55,941 nucleotides of DNA from a virus. Each line of letters starts with the position of its first letter. Position 1 is the first letter of the stretch. Position numbers and translations under genes: made by a program. The notes below the pieces were generated by a model. That model had not been told where the DNA came from. It worked only from the letters and a program-made list of their open reading frames with translations, and ran no database searches. The stretch covers positions 1-55,941 of IMG/VR virus record IMGVR_UViG_3300036715_003593. One strand, written 5' to 3'. Positions 8,480-17,668 of this stretch are shown one piece after another.

Positions 8480-8950
8480 ATGACTGCCACCTCCGCAACT
8501 TTGCGAGCTCACTTTCCAGAATTCGCCAACGTTATCGACTACCCGAATGCTCAGATCGAGTTCTGGTTAAGCATTGCGGTACAGATGCTTAACGCGGGTC
8601 GATGGGGTACGATGCTGGATGCTGGTGCCGAGCTATATGCTTGCCACCATATTGCCTTGGAAGCTCGAGATATGGTAACGGTAGCTGCTGGTGGATCACC
8701 TGGACAGAATACCGGACCGGTTAATTCCAAATCAGTAGACCGAGTGTCCATCGGCTACGATACCGGTGCGGCTGCGGAAGAACGTGGCGGGCATTGGAAT
8801 TTGACCACATATGGAACTCGGTATCTACGTTTCGCAAGAATGTTCGGGGCTGGCAGTTTACAGGTTGGAGTAGATGGACCGATTCCACCATTGAGTGCGT
8901 CTTCAGCTTGGGGCACACCTTGGTATGTGGCACCCAATCCGAGCAACTGA
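8480..8950 (+). CDS. Head-tail connector protein (DUF4054-like)
   Basis: The 156-residue protein starts with LRAHFPEFANVIDYPNAQIEFWLSI-type helices and a central MLDAGAELYACHHIALEAR helix, as in DUF4054 proteins that sit in the neck between portal and tail. The C-terminal half has Gly- and Pro-rich loops (FGAGSLQVGVDGPIPP). It is the first gene of the neck module. Its stop overlaps the next start (TGATG), which suggests coupled translation. Confidence 0.7.
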   Translation: MTATSATLRAHFPEFANVIDYPNAQIEFWLSIAVQMLNAGRWGTMLDAGAELYACHHIALEARDMVTVAAGGSPGQNTGPVNSKSVDRVSIGYDTGAAAEERGGHWNLTTYGTRYLRFARMFGAGSLQVGVDGPIPPLSASSAWGTPWYVAPNPSN

Positions 8951-9435
8951 TGGCTAAGCCGCTCGAGTACGATGGGCTTCCGGATTTGCTGAGAAACATA
9001 AAGAAGCTGACCAAACAGGAAGTTTTAATAGGTGTACCGTCTGATCACGCTCACCGTAAAGATGAAGATGAAGTTTTAAATAATGCTTCGTTGGCGTACT
9101 TGCATGAACATGGTTCACCTGTTAATAACCTACCAGCTCGTCCGTTTTTAGAGCCAGGTATTAAGGTTGCGAAAGATAAGATTTCGAAACACCTCGGTTT
9201 GGCCGCTGAAGCAAGTCTCAGTGGGCAGAAGGAAAAAATGGGTCAGCAATTAGTATTGGCTGGACTAACTGCTCAGAATGCGACAAGGGCGAAGATCAAT
9301 TCAGGGGTGGAGCCAGCCTTAGCACCTTCCACGATTGCTGCGAGGCAACGAAGAGGTAGAACCGGAACAGTGCCTTTGATCGATACTGGTCAATTGCGAA
9401 ATTCAATTATATATGTAGTCAAGGAGAAAAAGTAA
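8950..9435 (+). CDS. Tail completion / HK97 gp10-like protein
   Basis: The start at ATG 8950 overlaps the upstream stop. The 161-residue product contains VLIGVPSDHAHRKDEDEVLNN, YLHEHGSPVNNLPARPFLEPG and a C-terminal PLIDTGQLRNSI, which are the hallmarks of the phage virion morphogenesis (gp10/gpS-like) family that joins tail to head. Longer upstream starts in this frame would overlap the DUF4054 gene by over 150 bp and are unlikely. Confidence 0.75.
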   Translation: MAKPLEYDGLPDLLRNIKKLTKQEVLIGVPSDHAHRKDEDEVLNNASLAYLHEHGSPVNNLPARPFLEPGIKVAKDKISKHLGLAAEASLSGQKEKMGQQLVLAGLTAQNATRAKINSGVEPALAPSTIAARQRRGRTGTVPLIDTGQLRNSIIYVVKEKK

Positions 9436-9632
9436 TGGCAAAGATACATGTGCATGTGCATACAAACGATGCGTTCGATGAAGCTGCTTCTCAAGCCCTC
9501 CAACTTATTAACAAAGCCGGTGATATCTTGTACAAAGCTAATTTGCAAAATACAAAAGATCCAAAAGTGGCCGGAAGAGAAGCAGTAATCCGGTCACTTC
9601 TCGAAGCCAAGACTCTCGCTCAAAAAGTTTAA
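9435..9632 (+). CDS. Small HxHxH-motif protein
   Basis: The 65-residue product starts MAKIHVHVHTND, then continues as two amphipathic helices (EAASQALQLINKAGDIL, EAVIRSLLEAKTLAQKV). The same His-x-His-x-His start recurs in the proteins at 3050 and 53271 and inside the scaffold. It overlaps the previous stop by one base. The alternating pattern would form a beta strand with His on one face, suitable for metal binding or stacking; that is inference. Confidence 0.55.
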   Translation: MAKIHVHVHTNDAFDEAASQALQLINKAGDILYKANLQNTKDPKVAGREAVIRSLLEAKTLAQKV

Positions 9633-9635
9633 TCC

Positions 9636-10007
9636 ATGCCCTTCCTCGACGTCACCGAAATACTAACTGATCCGGAATTTCAGGATTCTTTAGTTTGCCA
9701 TCGAATTGTCCAGACCATCGGAGCAAACGGTTTGGCAACAAGTGCGACTACAAACACAAACTTTAGAGGGGTCGTTACCAGTGACCGTGGTGACATTATG
9801 GAACGGATTGCCGGTGGTGAAAGGGTAAGCGGATCAATTACCATTCACACTCGATTCGCATTGGAGGACGGTGCGGGATCAACACGGTCGGCAGACGAAG
9901 TGACTTGGAATGGACGTCTATATATAATCAACAATGTAAACGATTATTTACGTTTTGGTAGAGGCTTTATTGCAGCTACTGCGGAACTCAAACCTTTAGC
10001 AGGTTAA
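9636..10007 (+). CDS. Head-closure / head-tail joining protein
   Basis: The 123-residue beta-rich protein (DVTEILTDPEFQDS, FRGVVTSDRGD, GERVSGSITIHTRF, WNGRLYIINNVNDY) resembles small neck proteins with a beta-barrel core. Its place between the gp10-like and terminator-like genes supports a head-closure role. There are no enzymatic motifs. Confidence 0.6.
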   Translation: MPFLDVTEILTDPEFQDSLVCHRIVQTIGANGLATSATTNTNFRGVVTSDRGDIMERIAGGERVSGSITIHTRFALEDGAGSTRSADEVTWNGRLYIINNVNDYLRFGRGFIAATAELKPLAG

Positions 10008-10008
10008 C

Positions 10009-10581
10009 ATGGCAGATAGCTCTACAGGTAGTTACTTAAACCCAGCACTTGCCACCCCTCCACTGGAGGACTTGGATCTAGATGCGGAGTTCCAAAAAGC
10101 AGTAGTTGGTATTACTGGGCTAGCAGGAAATTTGGTTCGTCCGAGATGGCAGGCCACTCCACCAAAGCAACCAGAGCCTTCCGTGAATTGGTGCTCAATT
10201 GGAGTCACTTCACAAGTACCGGACGCCGGACCTTTGATCGACCATGTCGGAATTGGCAACGGAACAGATGAGTTGCAACGGCACGAAGATATTGTTTTAG
10301 AGAGCACGTTTTACGGACCTTTGGGTCAGAGATATGCAGCACTGTTTCGAGATGGTTTAGGGTTGCCACAGAACATGGAAGGTTTGAGTGCCGTTTTAAT
10401 TTCCTTGACAGAGGTAGGTGAAATTGTAACCGCACCCGAGTTGTTTAATCAACAATGGATTAGAAGATTCGATATTACAGTGAAGTTTCGCAGGCAGGTA
10501 AAACGGACTTATGCTATTTTGAACGTGCTATATGCTGACCCTGTGCTTTCGTTCGAAGATGTTAGCGGGGCACCAGTTTAA
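10009..10581 (+). CDS. Tail terminator / neck protein
   Basis: The 190-residue protein has NLVRPRWQATPPKQPEP, NWCSIGVTSQ, HEDIVLESTFYGP and a C-terminal QQWIRRFDITVKFRRQ, matching phage neck or tail terminator proteins of the gp12-like (LIC_12616) type. Such proteins cap the tail tube. It immediately precedes the sheath gene, the usual order in contractile-tailed phages. Confidence 0.65.
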   Translation: MADSSTGSYLNPALATPPLEDLDLDAEFQKAVVGITGLAGNLVRPRWQATPPKQPEPSVNWCSIGVTSQVPDAGPLIDHVGIGNGTDELQRHEDIVLESTFYGPLGQRYAALFRDGLGLPQNMEGLSAVLISLTEVGEIVTAPELFNQQWIRRFDITVKFRRQVKRTYAILNVLYADPVLSFEDVSGAPV

Positions 10582-10602
10582 TAATTAAAGAAGGAGAAGA
10601 GA

Positions 10603-12420
10603 ATGACCACTCAGCTTGACGTATCAGGTATTGTAAATGTTCAAATTGTAATGTCTCCACTGGCTGCGGCTACGAGATCTTTCGGTAACCTATTGATCCT
10701 TGGTGACAGTAACGTCATCGACACCAACGAACGTTTACGTTTGTACACCACTTTAGCTGGCATAGCCACTGACTTCGGTACAGCTTCACCTGAATATGCT
10801 GCGGCAGCTTTGTACTTCGGTCAATCTCCAACTCCTACGAACTGTTATGTTGGTAAATGGGTGCGCGTTGCAACTTCTGCGGTAATGCATGGTGGCATCA
10901 TGTCCACCTTGCAACAAACTATGTCGAACTTTACCACCATTACAAGTGGTGGATTCCAGATTACTGTGGATGGAGTTGTCAAGTCTCTCACTGGTTTGGA
11001 CTTCTCCGGAGCAACCAATCTAAACGGTGTGGCATCAATAATTGACTCAGCATTGGCAGGTGCCTCCTGTATATGGGATTCAGTGCTCGGACGTTTCAAT
11101 ATCACCAGTGACACATCCGGCGCTGGTGTCAAAGCATCTGGCACCATTACCCTCGCAACGAATCCAGTTGCCAATAACACGGTAACTATCGGGGGTGTTG
11201 CAATCACCTTCGTTGCGACTGCCCCAGTGGGTAACCAAGTGCTGATCGGGGCAACTGCTGGAGATACCGCGGCGAACCTACAAGCCTTCCTGACCGCTAC
11301 TGCGGAAGCTGCATTGTTATTGGCCGATTACTCCACAGTTGGAAACGTAACTACTATTACCTATGCTACTGTTGGCACCACTGGTAATTCTTACACACTG
11401 GCAAAAACCGGGACGAACGTTACCATATCCGGTGCGACTTTGGCAGGCGGCGTAGCGGCTTCGAGTTTGGGTTATGCGGTAGCACCAGTTTCTGGCACGA
11501 ATATCTCAGGTTTGTTGCGTCTGGTCACAGGGGTAGCTTCCGTTCCAGTTAACGGCGTAACAGCTGAGACCCTTGTGTCTGCAGTTAACACCATGGCTTC
11601 CATGTCGCTGGATTGGTACGGGCTATATGTGTCCTCTTCAGTTGCACCAAGTACGGATGATTACTTGGCGGTAGCTGCTAACATAGAAGGGCAATCAGCT
11701 TCACGCATCTTCGGTATAACCACTCAGGATGCTGCAACTACCTTATCAACTTCAACCACAGATCTGGCAAGCCAGCTGAAGGCGTTGGGTTATAAACGCA
11801 CGTTCGTTCAGTATTCTAGCAATAGTGCTTATGCTGCGGCTTCAATATTCGGTCGCGCGTTCACCGTCAACTTCTTGGGCACCAATACTACACTAACTAT
11901 CAAGTTTAAACAAGAACCAGGTGTTGTGGCTGAGAACATTACCGAAAGCCAAGCTTCAGTATTGCGCGGCAAGAACTGTAACGTGTTTGTGGCTTACAAC
12001 AACAATACAAACATTGTTCAAGAAGGTGTGATGGTAAACGGTTACTTCTTCGACGAAGTGCACGGTACTGATTGGCTCCAGAACGATGTGCAGACAGCTG
12101 TTTATAACCAGTTGTACACTAGTGCTACTAAAGTCCCACAAACAGACGCTGGCGTCAATTCCATTCTGGCAACCATTAGCCAACGTTTGGACCAAGCGGT
12201 AGCCAACGGATTAGTGGCTCCTGGCGTCTGGGCAGCAAGCGGATTCGGTGTCTTGAACGAGGGCGACTTCCTATCCAAAGGATATTATGTCTATGCCCCA
12301 CCTGTGGCCACTCAGTCTTCTGCCACTCGCGCTCAACGCCGTGCTCCAGTGATTCAGGCGGCTATCAAACTTGCAGGCGCAATCCACTTTGTGGATGTTA
12401 TTATCAACGTTAACCGATAA
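10603..12420 (+). CDS. Tail sheath protein (DUF3383-like)
   Basis: The 605-residue protein begins IVNVQIVMSPLAAATRSFGNLLILGD, the start of DUF3383 sheath proteins. An Ig-like insertion is visible at about residues 180-290 (GTITLATNPVANNTVTIGG, GNSYTLAKTGTNVT). The C-terminal part (AVYNQLYTSATKVPQTDAGV, INVNR end) is the conserved sheath core that polymerises around the tube. AAGGAGAAGAGA precedes the ATG. Its presence makes this a contractile-tailed phage. Confidence 0.85.
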   Translation: MTTQLDVSGIVNVQIVMSPLAAATRSFGNLLILGDSNVIDTNERLRLYTTLAGIATDFGTASPEYAAAALYFGQSPTPTNCYVGKWVRVATSAVMHGGIMSTLQQTMSNFTTITSGGFQITVDGVVKSLTGLDFSGATNLNGVASIIDSALAGASCIWDSVLGRFNITSDTSGAGVKASGTITLATNPVANNTVTIGGVAITFVATAPVGNQVLIGATAGDTAANLQAFLTATAEAALLLADYSTVGNVTTITYATVGTTGNSYTLAKTGTNVTISGATLAGGVAASSLGYAVAPVSGTNISGLLRLVTGVASVPVNGVTAETLVSAVNTMASMSLDWYGLYVSSSVAPSTDDYLAVAANIEGQSASRIFGITTQDAATTLSTSTTDLASQLKALGYKRTFVQYSSNSAYAAASIFGRAFTVNFLGTNTTLTIKFKQEPGVVAENITESQASVLRGKNCNVFVAYNNNTNIVQEGVMVNGYFFDEVHGTDWLQNDVQTAVYNQLYTSATKVPQTDAGVNSILATISQRLDQAVANGLVAPGVWAASGFGVLNEGDFLSKGYYVYAPPVATQSSATRAQRRAPVIQAAIKLAGAIHFVDVIINVNR

Positions 12421-12435
12421 GAGGGAGCATTCACT

Positions 12436-12876
12436 ATGCCAAGCTATTCATTTCAAAACGTAACCGCAACTTTGATCGGTCCAACCGGAATCATTGATCT
12501 CGGTTACGGTGCGGCAGTGGCCGAAGAGGGTATTACCATTGCGATGGCAGAAGACAAAAACACCATGTTGATCGGTGCAGACGGTGAAGGTATGCACAGT
12601 TTACATGCCGGCAAATCTGGACAGGTTACTGTTCGATTGCTGAAAACCTCTTCTGCCAATGCGAAACTAATGCTGGCTTATGATGTGCAAACAGCCGATG
12701 CTACTTTGCATGGTCAAAACCTCATTGCAATCTCAATGCCAAATGTTGGTGACGTGTCAACTGCTCGTAGTTGTGCATTCAAGAAGAAGCCCGATCTGGA
12801 ATATGCAAAAGATGGTCAGGTGGTAGAGTGGGTATTTGACGCTCTGAAGATTGACACTCTGTTGGGTAAATTCTAA
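12436..12876 (+). CDS. Tail tube protein (DUF3277-like)
   Basis: The 146-residue protein starts SYSFQNVTATLIGPTGIIDLG and has KSGQVTVRLLKTSSANAKLM and VVEWVFDALKIDTLLG, the pattern of DUF3277 tube proteins that form the inner tail tube. It directly follows the sheath gene. GAGGGAGCATTCACT provides the ribosome site. Confidence 0.85.
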   Translation: MPSYSFQNVTATLIGPTGIIDLGYGAAVAEEGITIAMAEDKNTMLIGADGEGMHSLHAGKSGQVTVRLLKTSSANAKLMLAYDVQTADATLHGQNLIAISMPNVGDVSTARSCAFKKKPDLEYAKDGQVVEWVFDALKIDTLLGKF

Positions 12877-12886
12877 GGAGTAGAAC

Positions 12887-13315
12887 GTGGTCGAATTCGA
12901 AATAGCTGGACAAAATTATCGCGCGGAAAAACTGGATGCCATGAAGCAATGGCATATCAGCCGCAAGATCGCTCCACTCATCCCAGCCATGTTACCTGCT
13001 TTCTTGGCTATTAAGGATCTGAACAATCTAGAAGAAGACTTACCGGCCTTGGCGACAGTGCTTCAGCCTTTGGCCGAAGGTTTGGCCAGTATGTCGGATG
13101 AGAGCAGTGAGTACTTGATAGCCACATGTTTATCCGTAGTTCAACGTCAGGTCGGTAATACGTGGGGTCGGGTTTGGGATGCCCCTACTAAGACCACTAC
13201 ATTTACTGACATCGACATGGGCGTAATGATGAAGATTGTCATCCAAGTCATTCAAGATAGCTTAGGTTCTTTTATCGCAGGTCTGTCTATCAACCAACAG
13301 AGCGCGCAGGAATAA
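12887..13315 (+). CDS. Tail assembly chaperone, unshifted form
   Basis: The start is GTG at 12887, preceded by AAGGAGTAGAAC. The 142-residue product is helical (KQWHISRKIAPLIPAML, ALATVLQPLAEGLASMSDE, VMMKIVIQVIQDSLGSFI) and lies between tube and tape-measure genes, where chaperones that bind the tape measure are always found. Its 3' end overlaps an open -1 frame, so a longer form is likely also made. Confidence 0.75.
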   Translation: MVEFEIAGQNYRAEKLDAMKQWHISRKIAPLIPAMLPAFLAIKDLNNLEEDLPALATVLQPLAEGLASMSDESSEYLIATCLSVVQRQVGNTWGRVWDAPTKTTTFTDIDMGVMMKIVIQVIQDSLGSFIAGLSINQQSAQE

Positions 13316-13515
13316 GGTCTATCAGTTGGCGGAGTTTGCCAACTGGCGAAGATTGGTTGATGGCTCCAGTTATAGCCGGCATGTGCCGGTTCGAGAGTCT
13401 CAAAGACGGTTCGATCGATCTGGCAGATATAGGTCTAATGAACGATGCCCTAGCTGTCAAGAGTGACAACGAACACTTATTCAGAGAGTGGGAAAAAGAG
13501 CAAAATGGCAACTAA
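12887..13515 (+). CDS. Tail assembly chaperone, predicted -1 frameshift fusion
   Basis: The -1 frame is open from 13261 to TAA 13513-13515 and encodes a sensible C-terminal domain (EDWLMAPVIAGMCRF, IDLADIGLMNDALA, NEHLFREWEKEQ), which resembles the second chaperone domain of other myophages. A shift must occur between 13261 and 13315. The run TTTT at 13270-13273 within codons TCT-TTT-ATC is the best slip candidate I see, but it is not a textbook heptamer. Independent start at ATG 13360 is possible but would cut off the conserved EDWL. Confidence 0.6.
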
Positions 13516-14989
13516 CCTCAGAGAGTATCTGGTTAACTTAGGCTTCAAGGTCGATGAAAAGACTTTGAAGAATTTTGTTGCCGGCACAAAAACTGCAGCA
13601 AAGGGTGTTGCCACTTTGGTAGCAGCTGTCGGCGGTGCTGCGCTGGGTGTAGCCACAGGTGTGGCTGTCTTTGCTGCCAATCTCGAAGACCTATATTTCG
13701 CTGCCAAGAAAGCCGGATCTACTGCCCTCAACCTCAAAGCCTTTGGGCAAGCCTCCCAAAACTTCGGTGTGTCGGCAGATGAAGCCCTCGGGTCTGTCCA
13801 AGCTCTTGCTAGATTCATGCGTGAAACTCCGGGTGCTGAAGGCTATCTAGCATCTCTTGGCGTACAGGCGCGCAACGCCAATGGTGAGATGCGAGACACT
13901 ACCGATATCATGCAAGATGTCGGTAAAGAGCTCGCTAAGAAACCGTATGCTTTATCTAAACAGTATGGCGACTTGCTTGGAATAAGCGAAGATACTTTGC
14001 GAGCAGTTATGACAGGTGACTTTGCTGCCGCGATGGCGAAACAAAAAGGCATTCTGAAAAATTCAGGTTTCAATAAGGCCGCAGCTGATGCCCACAAATT
14101 CATGGTGGGTTTACGTAATCTTCAAACTCAGCTTGAGGTGTTTGCCATTCAGGTTCAGGATGCCCTTCTCAAGAAGTTTGGAACTAGCCTCGATAAAATA
14201 GGAGTCTGGTTCGAAAAGAACGGACCGATGATGGCGGCGCGAATAGCTGATGTGATTAAAGGTTTCCTAGAACTGGCTGAGAAAGTTATTCCGGCTATCG
14301 GTTGGTTGGTTCAGAAATTCATGGATCTGGATAACGCAACGGATGGCGCCAGCACCAAGGCGGCTCTCGCGGTGGCAGCTTTCACCTTGTTGGGCGGAGC
14401 TTCAGTAGTATCCGGCATTATGGGTGTAGTGAAAGCAGTGGGCATGCTTGGTGGAGCCTTGATGTCCACTGCTACGGCAACTTCGGCCGCTGGGATAACT
14501 TCTTCTCTAGGTGCTCTTGCCAAGTCAGCTGGCTTGCTCGGAGCAGCAGCAACAGTGGGCTATGCCATAGGCACAGCCATTAATGATGCTTTCATAAGCG
14601 GGACCGACTTTGGCGACTGGATAGGTGAAAATGTCGCCAAAGTGTTAGCTTTCTTTGGAAATGATGAAGCTCAAGCAGCCTTGGATGGGGGAAAGAAAAA
14701 GGCTCCGTCGACCCTTGAGAATATTGCGGCCTTGGACGGAGGAAAGAAAAAGTCTCAGTTGACCCTTGAGAATATTGCGGCCAATTGGGGAAAAAGCGGA
14801 GCTGATTTGACCCATGAGGCATATAGTCCAGCTATGCCTCATGGGTCTTCAAAAAGCGCTACCGTTAACCAAACCACTAATATCAATATAAACGGAGGCG
14901 AAGCAGCTTCAACTGGTAAAGCTGTTGCGAGATCTCAGGATCGAGTTAATGAAGATATCGTCCGTAACCTCAGCCTGAGGGTATATTAA
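13505..14989 (+). CDS. Tail tape measure protein
   Basis: The start at ATG 13505 (MATNLREYLVNLGFKVDEK) overlaps the frameshifted chaperone by 11 bp. The 494-residue protein has an Ala/Gly-rich hydrophobic segment at about 30-65, a long helical middle and a second hydrophobic region at about 290-385, typical of tape measures. Its modest length predicts a rather short tail, of the order of 70-75 nm by the usual 0.15 nm per residue rule. A 17-residue ALDGGKKK-type unit is tandemly duplicated near residues 392-425. Confidence 0.8.
   Translation: MATNLREYLVNLGFKVDEKTLKNFVAGTKTAAKGVATLVAAVGGAALGVATGVAVFAANLEDLYFAAKKAGSTALNLKAFGQASQNFGVSADEALGSVQALARFMRETPGAEGYLASLGVQARNANGEMRDTTDIMQDVGKELAKKPYALSKQYGDLLGISEDTLRAVMTGDFAAAMAKQKGILKNSGFNKAAADAHKFMVGLRNLQTQLEVFAIQVQDALLKKFGTSLDKIGVWFEKNGPMMAARIADVIKGFLELAEKVIPAIGWLVQKFMDLDNATDGASTKAALAVAAFTLLGGASVVSGIMGVVKAVGMLGGALMSTATATSAAGITSSLGALAKSAGLLGAAATVGYAIGTAINDAFISGTDFGDWIGENVAKVLAFFGNDEAQAALDGGKKKAPSTLENIAALDGGKKKSQLTLENIAANWGKSGADLTHEAYSPAMPHGSSKSATVNQTTNININGGEAASTGKAVARSQDRVNEDIVRNLSLRVY
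14678..14779 (+). repeat. 51-bp tandem duplication in the tape measure gene
   Basis: Units 14678-14728 and 14729-14779 are near-identical and encode ALDGGKKKxxxTLENIA twice. Duplication inside a tape measure would lengthen the tail by about one unit if the region is part of the stretched helix. Confidence 0.85.
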
Positions 14990-15528
14990 TGGGACTATTC
15001 ACATTGTTTTCCACTCCCGCTAATGCCATTGGAGAATTGATTATTCCAGCAACATTGGAAGAAAACCACAATGACTCGTTGACCATTACTGAGCACCCTG
15101 TGGAATTCGGCGCGCCAATAACCGACCATTCTTATAAGAATCCTCCAGAATTGATAATGAGGTGTGGTTGGACGAATAGCAGTTTTGCTGCTATAAAGGC
15201 CATTTTTTCATCTCTCTTAGCGGATGGAGATTTGCCTGGCGATAATTACATTGATAGCATCTATTTCAAGCTGTTGAAAATGCAAGAAGATCGTTTACCC
15301 ATTACTGTTCAGTCCACCAAACGGTGGTATAAAAATATGATGATCACAGGTCTTCAGGTTACTACTGATGACAAGACTTCTAATATTTTACTGATTGTGA
15401 TTACTTTAAAGAAGATCAATATTGTAAAAACACAAGCGACTGTTTTGCCTCCAAAGGAGAACCAAAAAAATGCCGCCGATACAAGTTCACCCACTAGTTC
15501 CGGACAAAAACAACTGGTAGCTAAATAA
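14989..15528 (+). CDS. Baseplate protein, Dit-like N-terminal domain
   Basis: The 179-residue product contains GELIIPATLEENHNDSLTI, THPVEFGAPITDHSYKNPPEL and ITVQSTKRWYKNMMITGLQV, the pattern of Dit-like/LysM-less baseplate hub adaptor domains in short-tailed myophages. The C-terminus is polar and flexible. It overlaps the tape measure stop by one base and opens the baseplate block. Confidence 0.7.
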   Translation: MGLFTLFSTPANAIGELIIPATLEENHNDSLTITEHPVEFGAPITDHSYKNPPELIMRCGWTNSSFAAIKAIFSSLLADGDLPGDNYIDSIYFKLLKMQEDRLPITVQSTKRWYKNMMITGLQVTTDDKTSNILLIVITLKKINIVKTQATVLPPKENQKNAADTSSPTSSGQKQLVAK

Positions 15529-15532
15529 AAAT

Positions 15533-15844
15533 ATGCCATCTTACTACATACCTTTAACTCCGGAGCCTCAACGTTTTCCGATAACATTGGGAGGCATCGA
15601 CTACCAGATTTTACTTACCTATAAAAACGTAACAGAAGGTGGGTGGGTGATAGATATTGCGGATAAAACAGGGGTTAATCTGGTGGCAGGATTACCGCTG
15701 ATTACTGGAGCAGATATTCTCGGGCAGCATCAACATCATGGATTTAAAGGGTCACTGACCATTGAATCTTCTGACGGTCTTGATCACATTCCGACTTTCG
15801 ATAATTTAGGTATTGATACACTTTTGATTTGGACAACAACGTGA
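15533..15844 (+). CDS. Baseplate plug-like protein (cyanophage Pam3 gp18 type)
   Basis: The 103-residue beta protein (YYIPLTPEPQRFPITLGG, YQILLTYKN, GWVIDIADKTG, LIWTTT end) matches the small baseplate domain described as a plug in Pam3-type myophages. It lies between the Dit-like and hub genes. Its stop overlaps the next start as GTGA. Confidence 0.65.
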   Translation: MPSYYIPLTPEPQRFPITLGGIDYQILLTYKNVTEGGWVIDIADKTGVNLVAGLPLITGADILGQHQHHGFKGSLTIESSDGLDHIPTFDNLGIDTLLIWTTT

Positions 15845-16815
15845 GCGTTCAACAATATCTCAGGAAAGCTAGTTTGATCATTGGACCCAGTGAGGGGACA
15901 GGTCTCGACCTATCAACCTTGAGGTTCAAGTTTGATATTAGACGCGGAGATCTTGAGACCCCGAACTCTGCTGATATACGGGTATACAACGTTAGTGACC
16001 AAACCTCCAAGAGTGTTGAGAATGTAGAATTTTCCAGAGTAGTTATCCAAGCTGGATATGAAGGCAACTACGGAGTCATTTTCGACGGACAGATCAAACA
16101 GGTTCGACGAGGGCGTGAGTCTCAGGTGGATACTTATCTAGATATTACTGCTGCAGATGGAGACTCTGTTTATAACTTTTCGATGACCGCTTTGTCATTG
16201 GCGGCAGAGAATAGCAGCCCAGTGGATTCGGTGTCTGCTGTGATAAAAGGAATGGCAGAATTCGGAGTGGAGCGAGGTTATATTCCGGACTTGCCTGGTG
16301 ATCCCCCCACTCGCGGGAAAGTCTTATTTGGAATGTCCAGAGATGAAATGCGCAAGTTGGCTAGGAATACCCAAACGTCTTGGAGTATTCAAGATGGAAA
16401 AGTGGTCATGATTCCTTTGACTGCTTACGTGCCAGGTGAGATTCCGGTACTGAGTGCTGAGACCGGTGTGATAGGAATGCCAGAGCAAACCTCTAATGGA
16501 ATTAACTTAAGGCTGTTACTCAACCCGAACATTAAGATAGGGCAATGCGTCAAGTTGAATAACTCTAGTATTCAGAAGATGAAATTTGGCATAAATCTTT
16601 CTCAAACTAAGACTAATTTATTGACCGAGCAAAGCAATAAAATAAATAAAGAAGAACTGTATTACGTAATGATAGCAGAGCATGTTGGCGATACGCGCGG
16701 GAACGAATGGTATACTGAATTAAACTGTTTGGCGGTGAACGCGGATATCCCACCGAGCTATATTCCCAAACAGGGGGTTTACGGTGCAGTTGGGACTATA
16801 AAACGTTATGGATAG
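15841..16815 (+). CDS. Baseplate hub protein (gp27 / protein D-like)
   Basis: I choose GTG 15841 because it overlaps the upstream TGA (GTGA) in the usual coupled way; a TTG at 15829 is the alternative. The 324-residue product has LRFKFDIRRGDLETPNSADIR, a VIFDGQIKQVRRGRES-like tube domain strand, and SWSIQDGKVVMIPLTAYVPG. These match hub proteins that thread the spike below the tape measure. Confidence 0.7.
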   Translation: MSVQQYLRKASLIIGPSEGTGLDLSTLRFKFDIRRGDLETPNSADIRVYNVSDQTSKSVENVEFSRVVIQAGYEGNYGVIFDGQIKQVRRGRESQVDTYLDITAADGDSVYNFSMTALSLAAENSSPVDSVSAVIKGMAEFGVERGYIPDLPGDPPTRGKVLFGMSRDEMRKLARNTQTSWSIQDGKVVMIPLTAYVPGEIPVLSAETGVIGMPEQTSNGINLRLLLNPNIKIGQCVKLNNSSIQKMKFGINLSQTKTNLLTEQSNKINKEELYYVMIAEHVGDTRGNEWYTELNCLAVNADIPPSYIPKQGVYGAVGTIKRYG

Positions 16816-17668
16816 AAGAGAACGATACTCTGACCCGCAGGAAGCCTTGCGCGCTGCCATGGAGGGTCATCAAAGCAAATTGTGGACAGCTTTGCCTGGC
16901 ATAATAGTGGCTTTTGATCCAGTGCGCCAAACTTGTGATGTGCAACCTTCTATCTCAGCAACCGTCATTCAACAGGATGGATCGTTCAAAGAGTTGAAGA
17001 TACCAATACTTTTGGATTGCCCGATACAGTTTCCTTCAGGTGGCGGTGTAACTCTTACTTTCCCGATTGCCATAGGCGATGAAGTCTTGGTGGTGTTCTC
17101 TTCACGCTGCATCGATGCTTGGTGGTCTCAAGGCGGAGTCCACATGCAGCCGGAATTCAGAATGCACGACCTAAGCGATGGTTTCGTGTTGCCCGGAGTC
17201 AAGTCTCAGGCCACCAAGTTCACTGTTAGTACAACCGCTGCCCAATTGCGAACAAATGACGGTCAGACTTACATTGAACTTGATCCCGCTACCCATAATG
17301 TAAAGATTAACACCTCCAGCGACTTGACTGCAATAGTCGGCGGCAAAGTTACCGCCACCGTAACCGGAGACTTAGAAGCCACTGCCGCCAGTGCTAAGGT
17401 CACTACAAGCGGTAATACAGAAATAATTGCCCCGACCATTAAATTGACCGGAGCTGTCAATATTAGCGGGCTTTTAACGCTCGCTGCTGGGTTTGCAATG
17501 ACAGGTGGTGCTGCTGCCCTAGGCGCAGGTAATCTTAGCACCACTGGAGATATAGGGGCTTCTAACGTGACTGCTGCAGTTGGGGTAAGTTCTGGAGGCA
17601 AACCATTCAACACCCATACACATGGCGGCGTTCAAACCGGCACAGGCACCTCAGGAGTTCCTTCATGA
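16808..17668 (+). CDS. Baseplate central spike protein (gp138-like N-terminus)
   Basis: Residues 20-130 match the Gp138 N-terminal domain (LPGIIVAFDPVRQTCDVQP, LDCPIQFPSGGGVTLTFPIAIGDEVLVVF). The C-terminal half is a repetitive beta helix (TSSDLTAIVGGKVTATVTGD). Near the end lies FNTHTHGG; an HxH site at the tip binds iron in P2 gpV-type spikes, so the same is likely here. The protein pierces the outer membrane at contraction. Confidence 0.8.
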   Translation: MDRRERYSDPQEALRAAMEGHQSKLWTALPGIIVAFDPVRQTCDVQPSISATVIQQDGSFKELKIPILLDCPIQFPSGGGVTLTFPIAIGDEVLVVFSSRCIDAWWSQGGVHMQPEFRMHDLSDGFVLPGVKSQATKFTVSTTAAQLRTNDGQTYIELDPATHNVKINTSSDLTAIVGGKVTATVTGDLEATAASAKVTTSGNTEIIAPTIKLTGAVNISGLLTLAAGFAMTGGAAALGAGNLSTTGDIGASNVTAAVGVSSGGKPFNTHTHGGVQTGTGTSGVPS

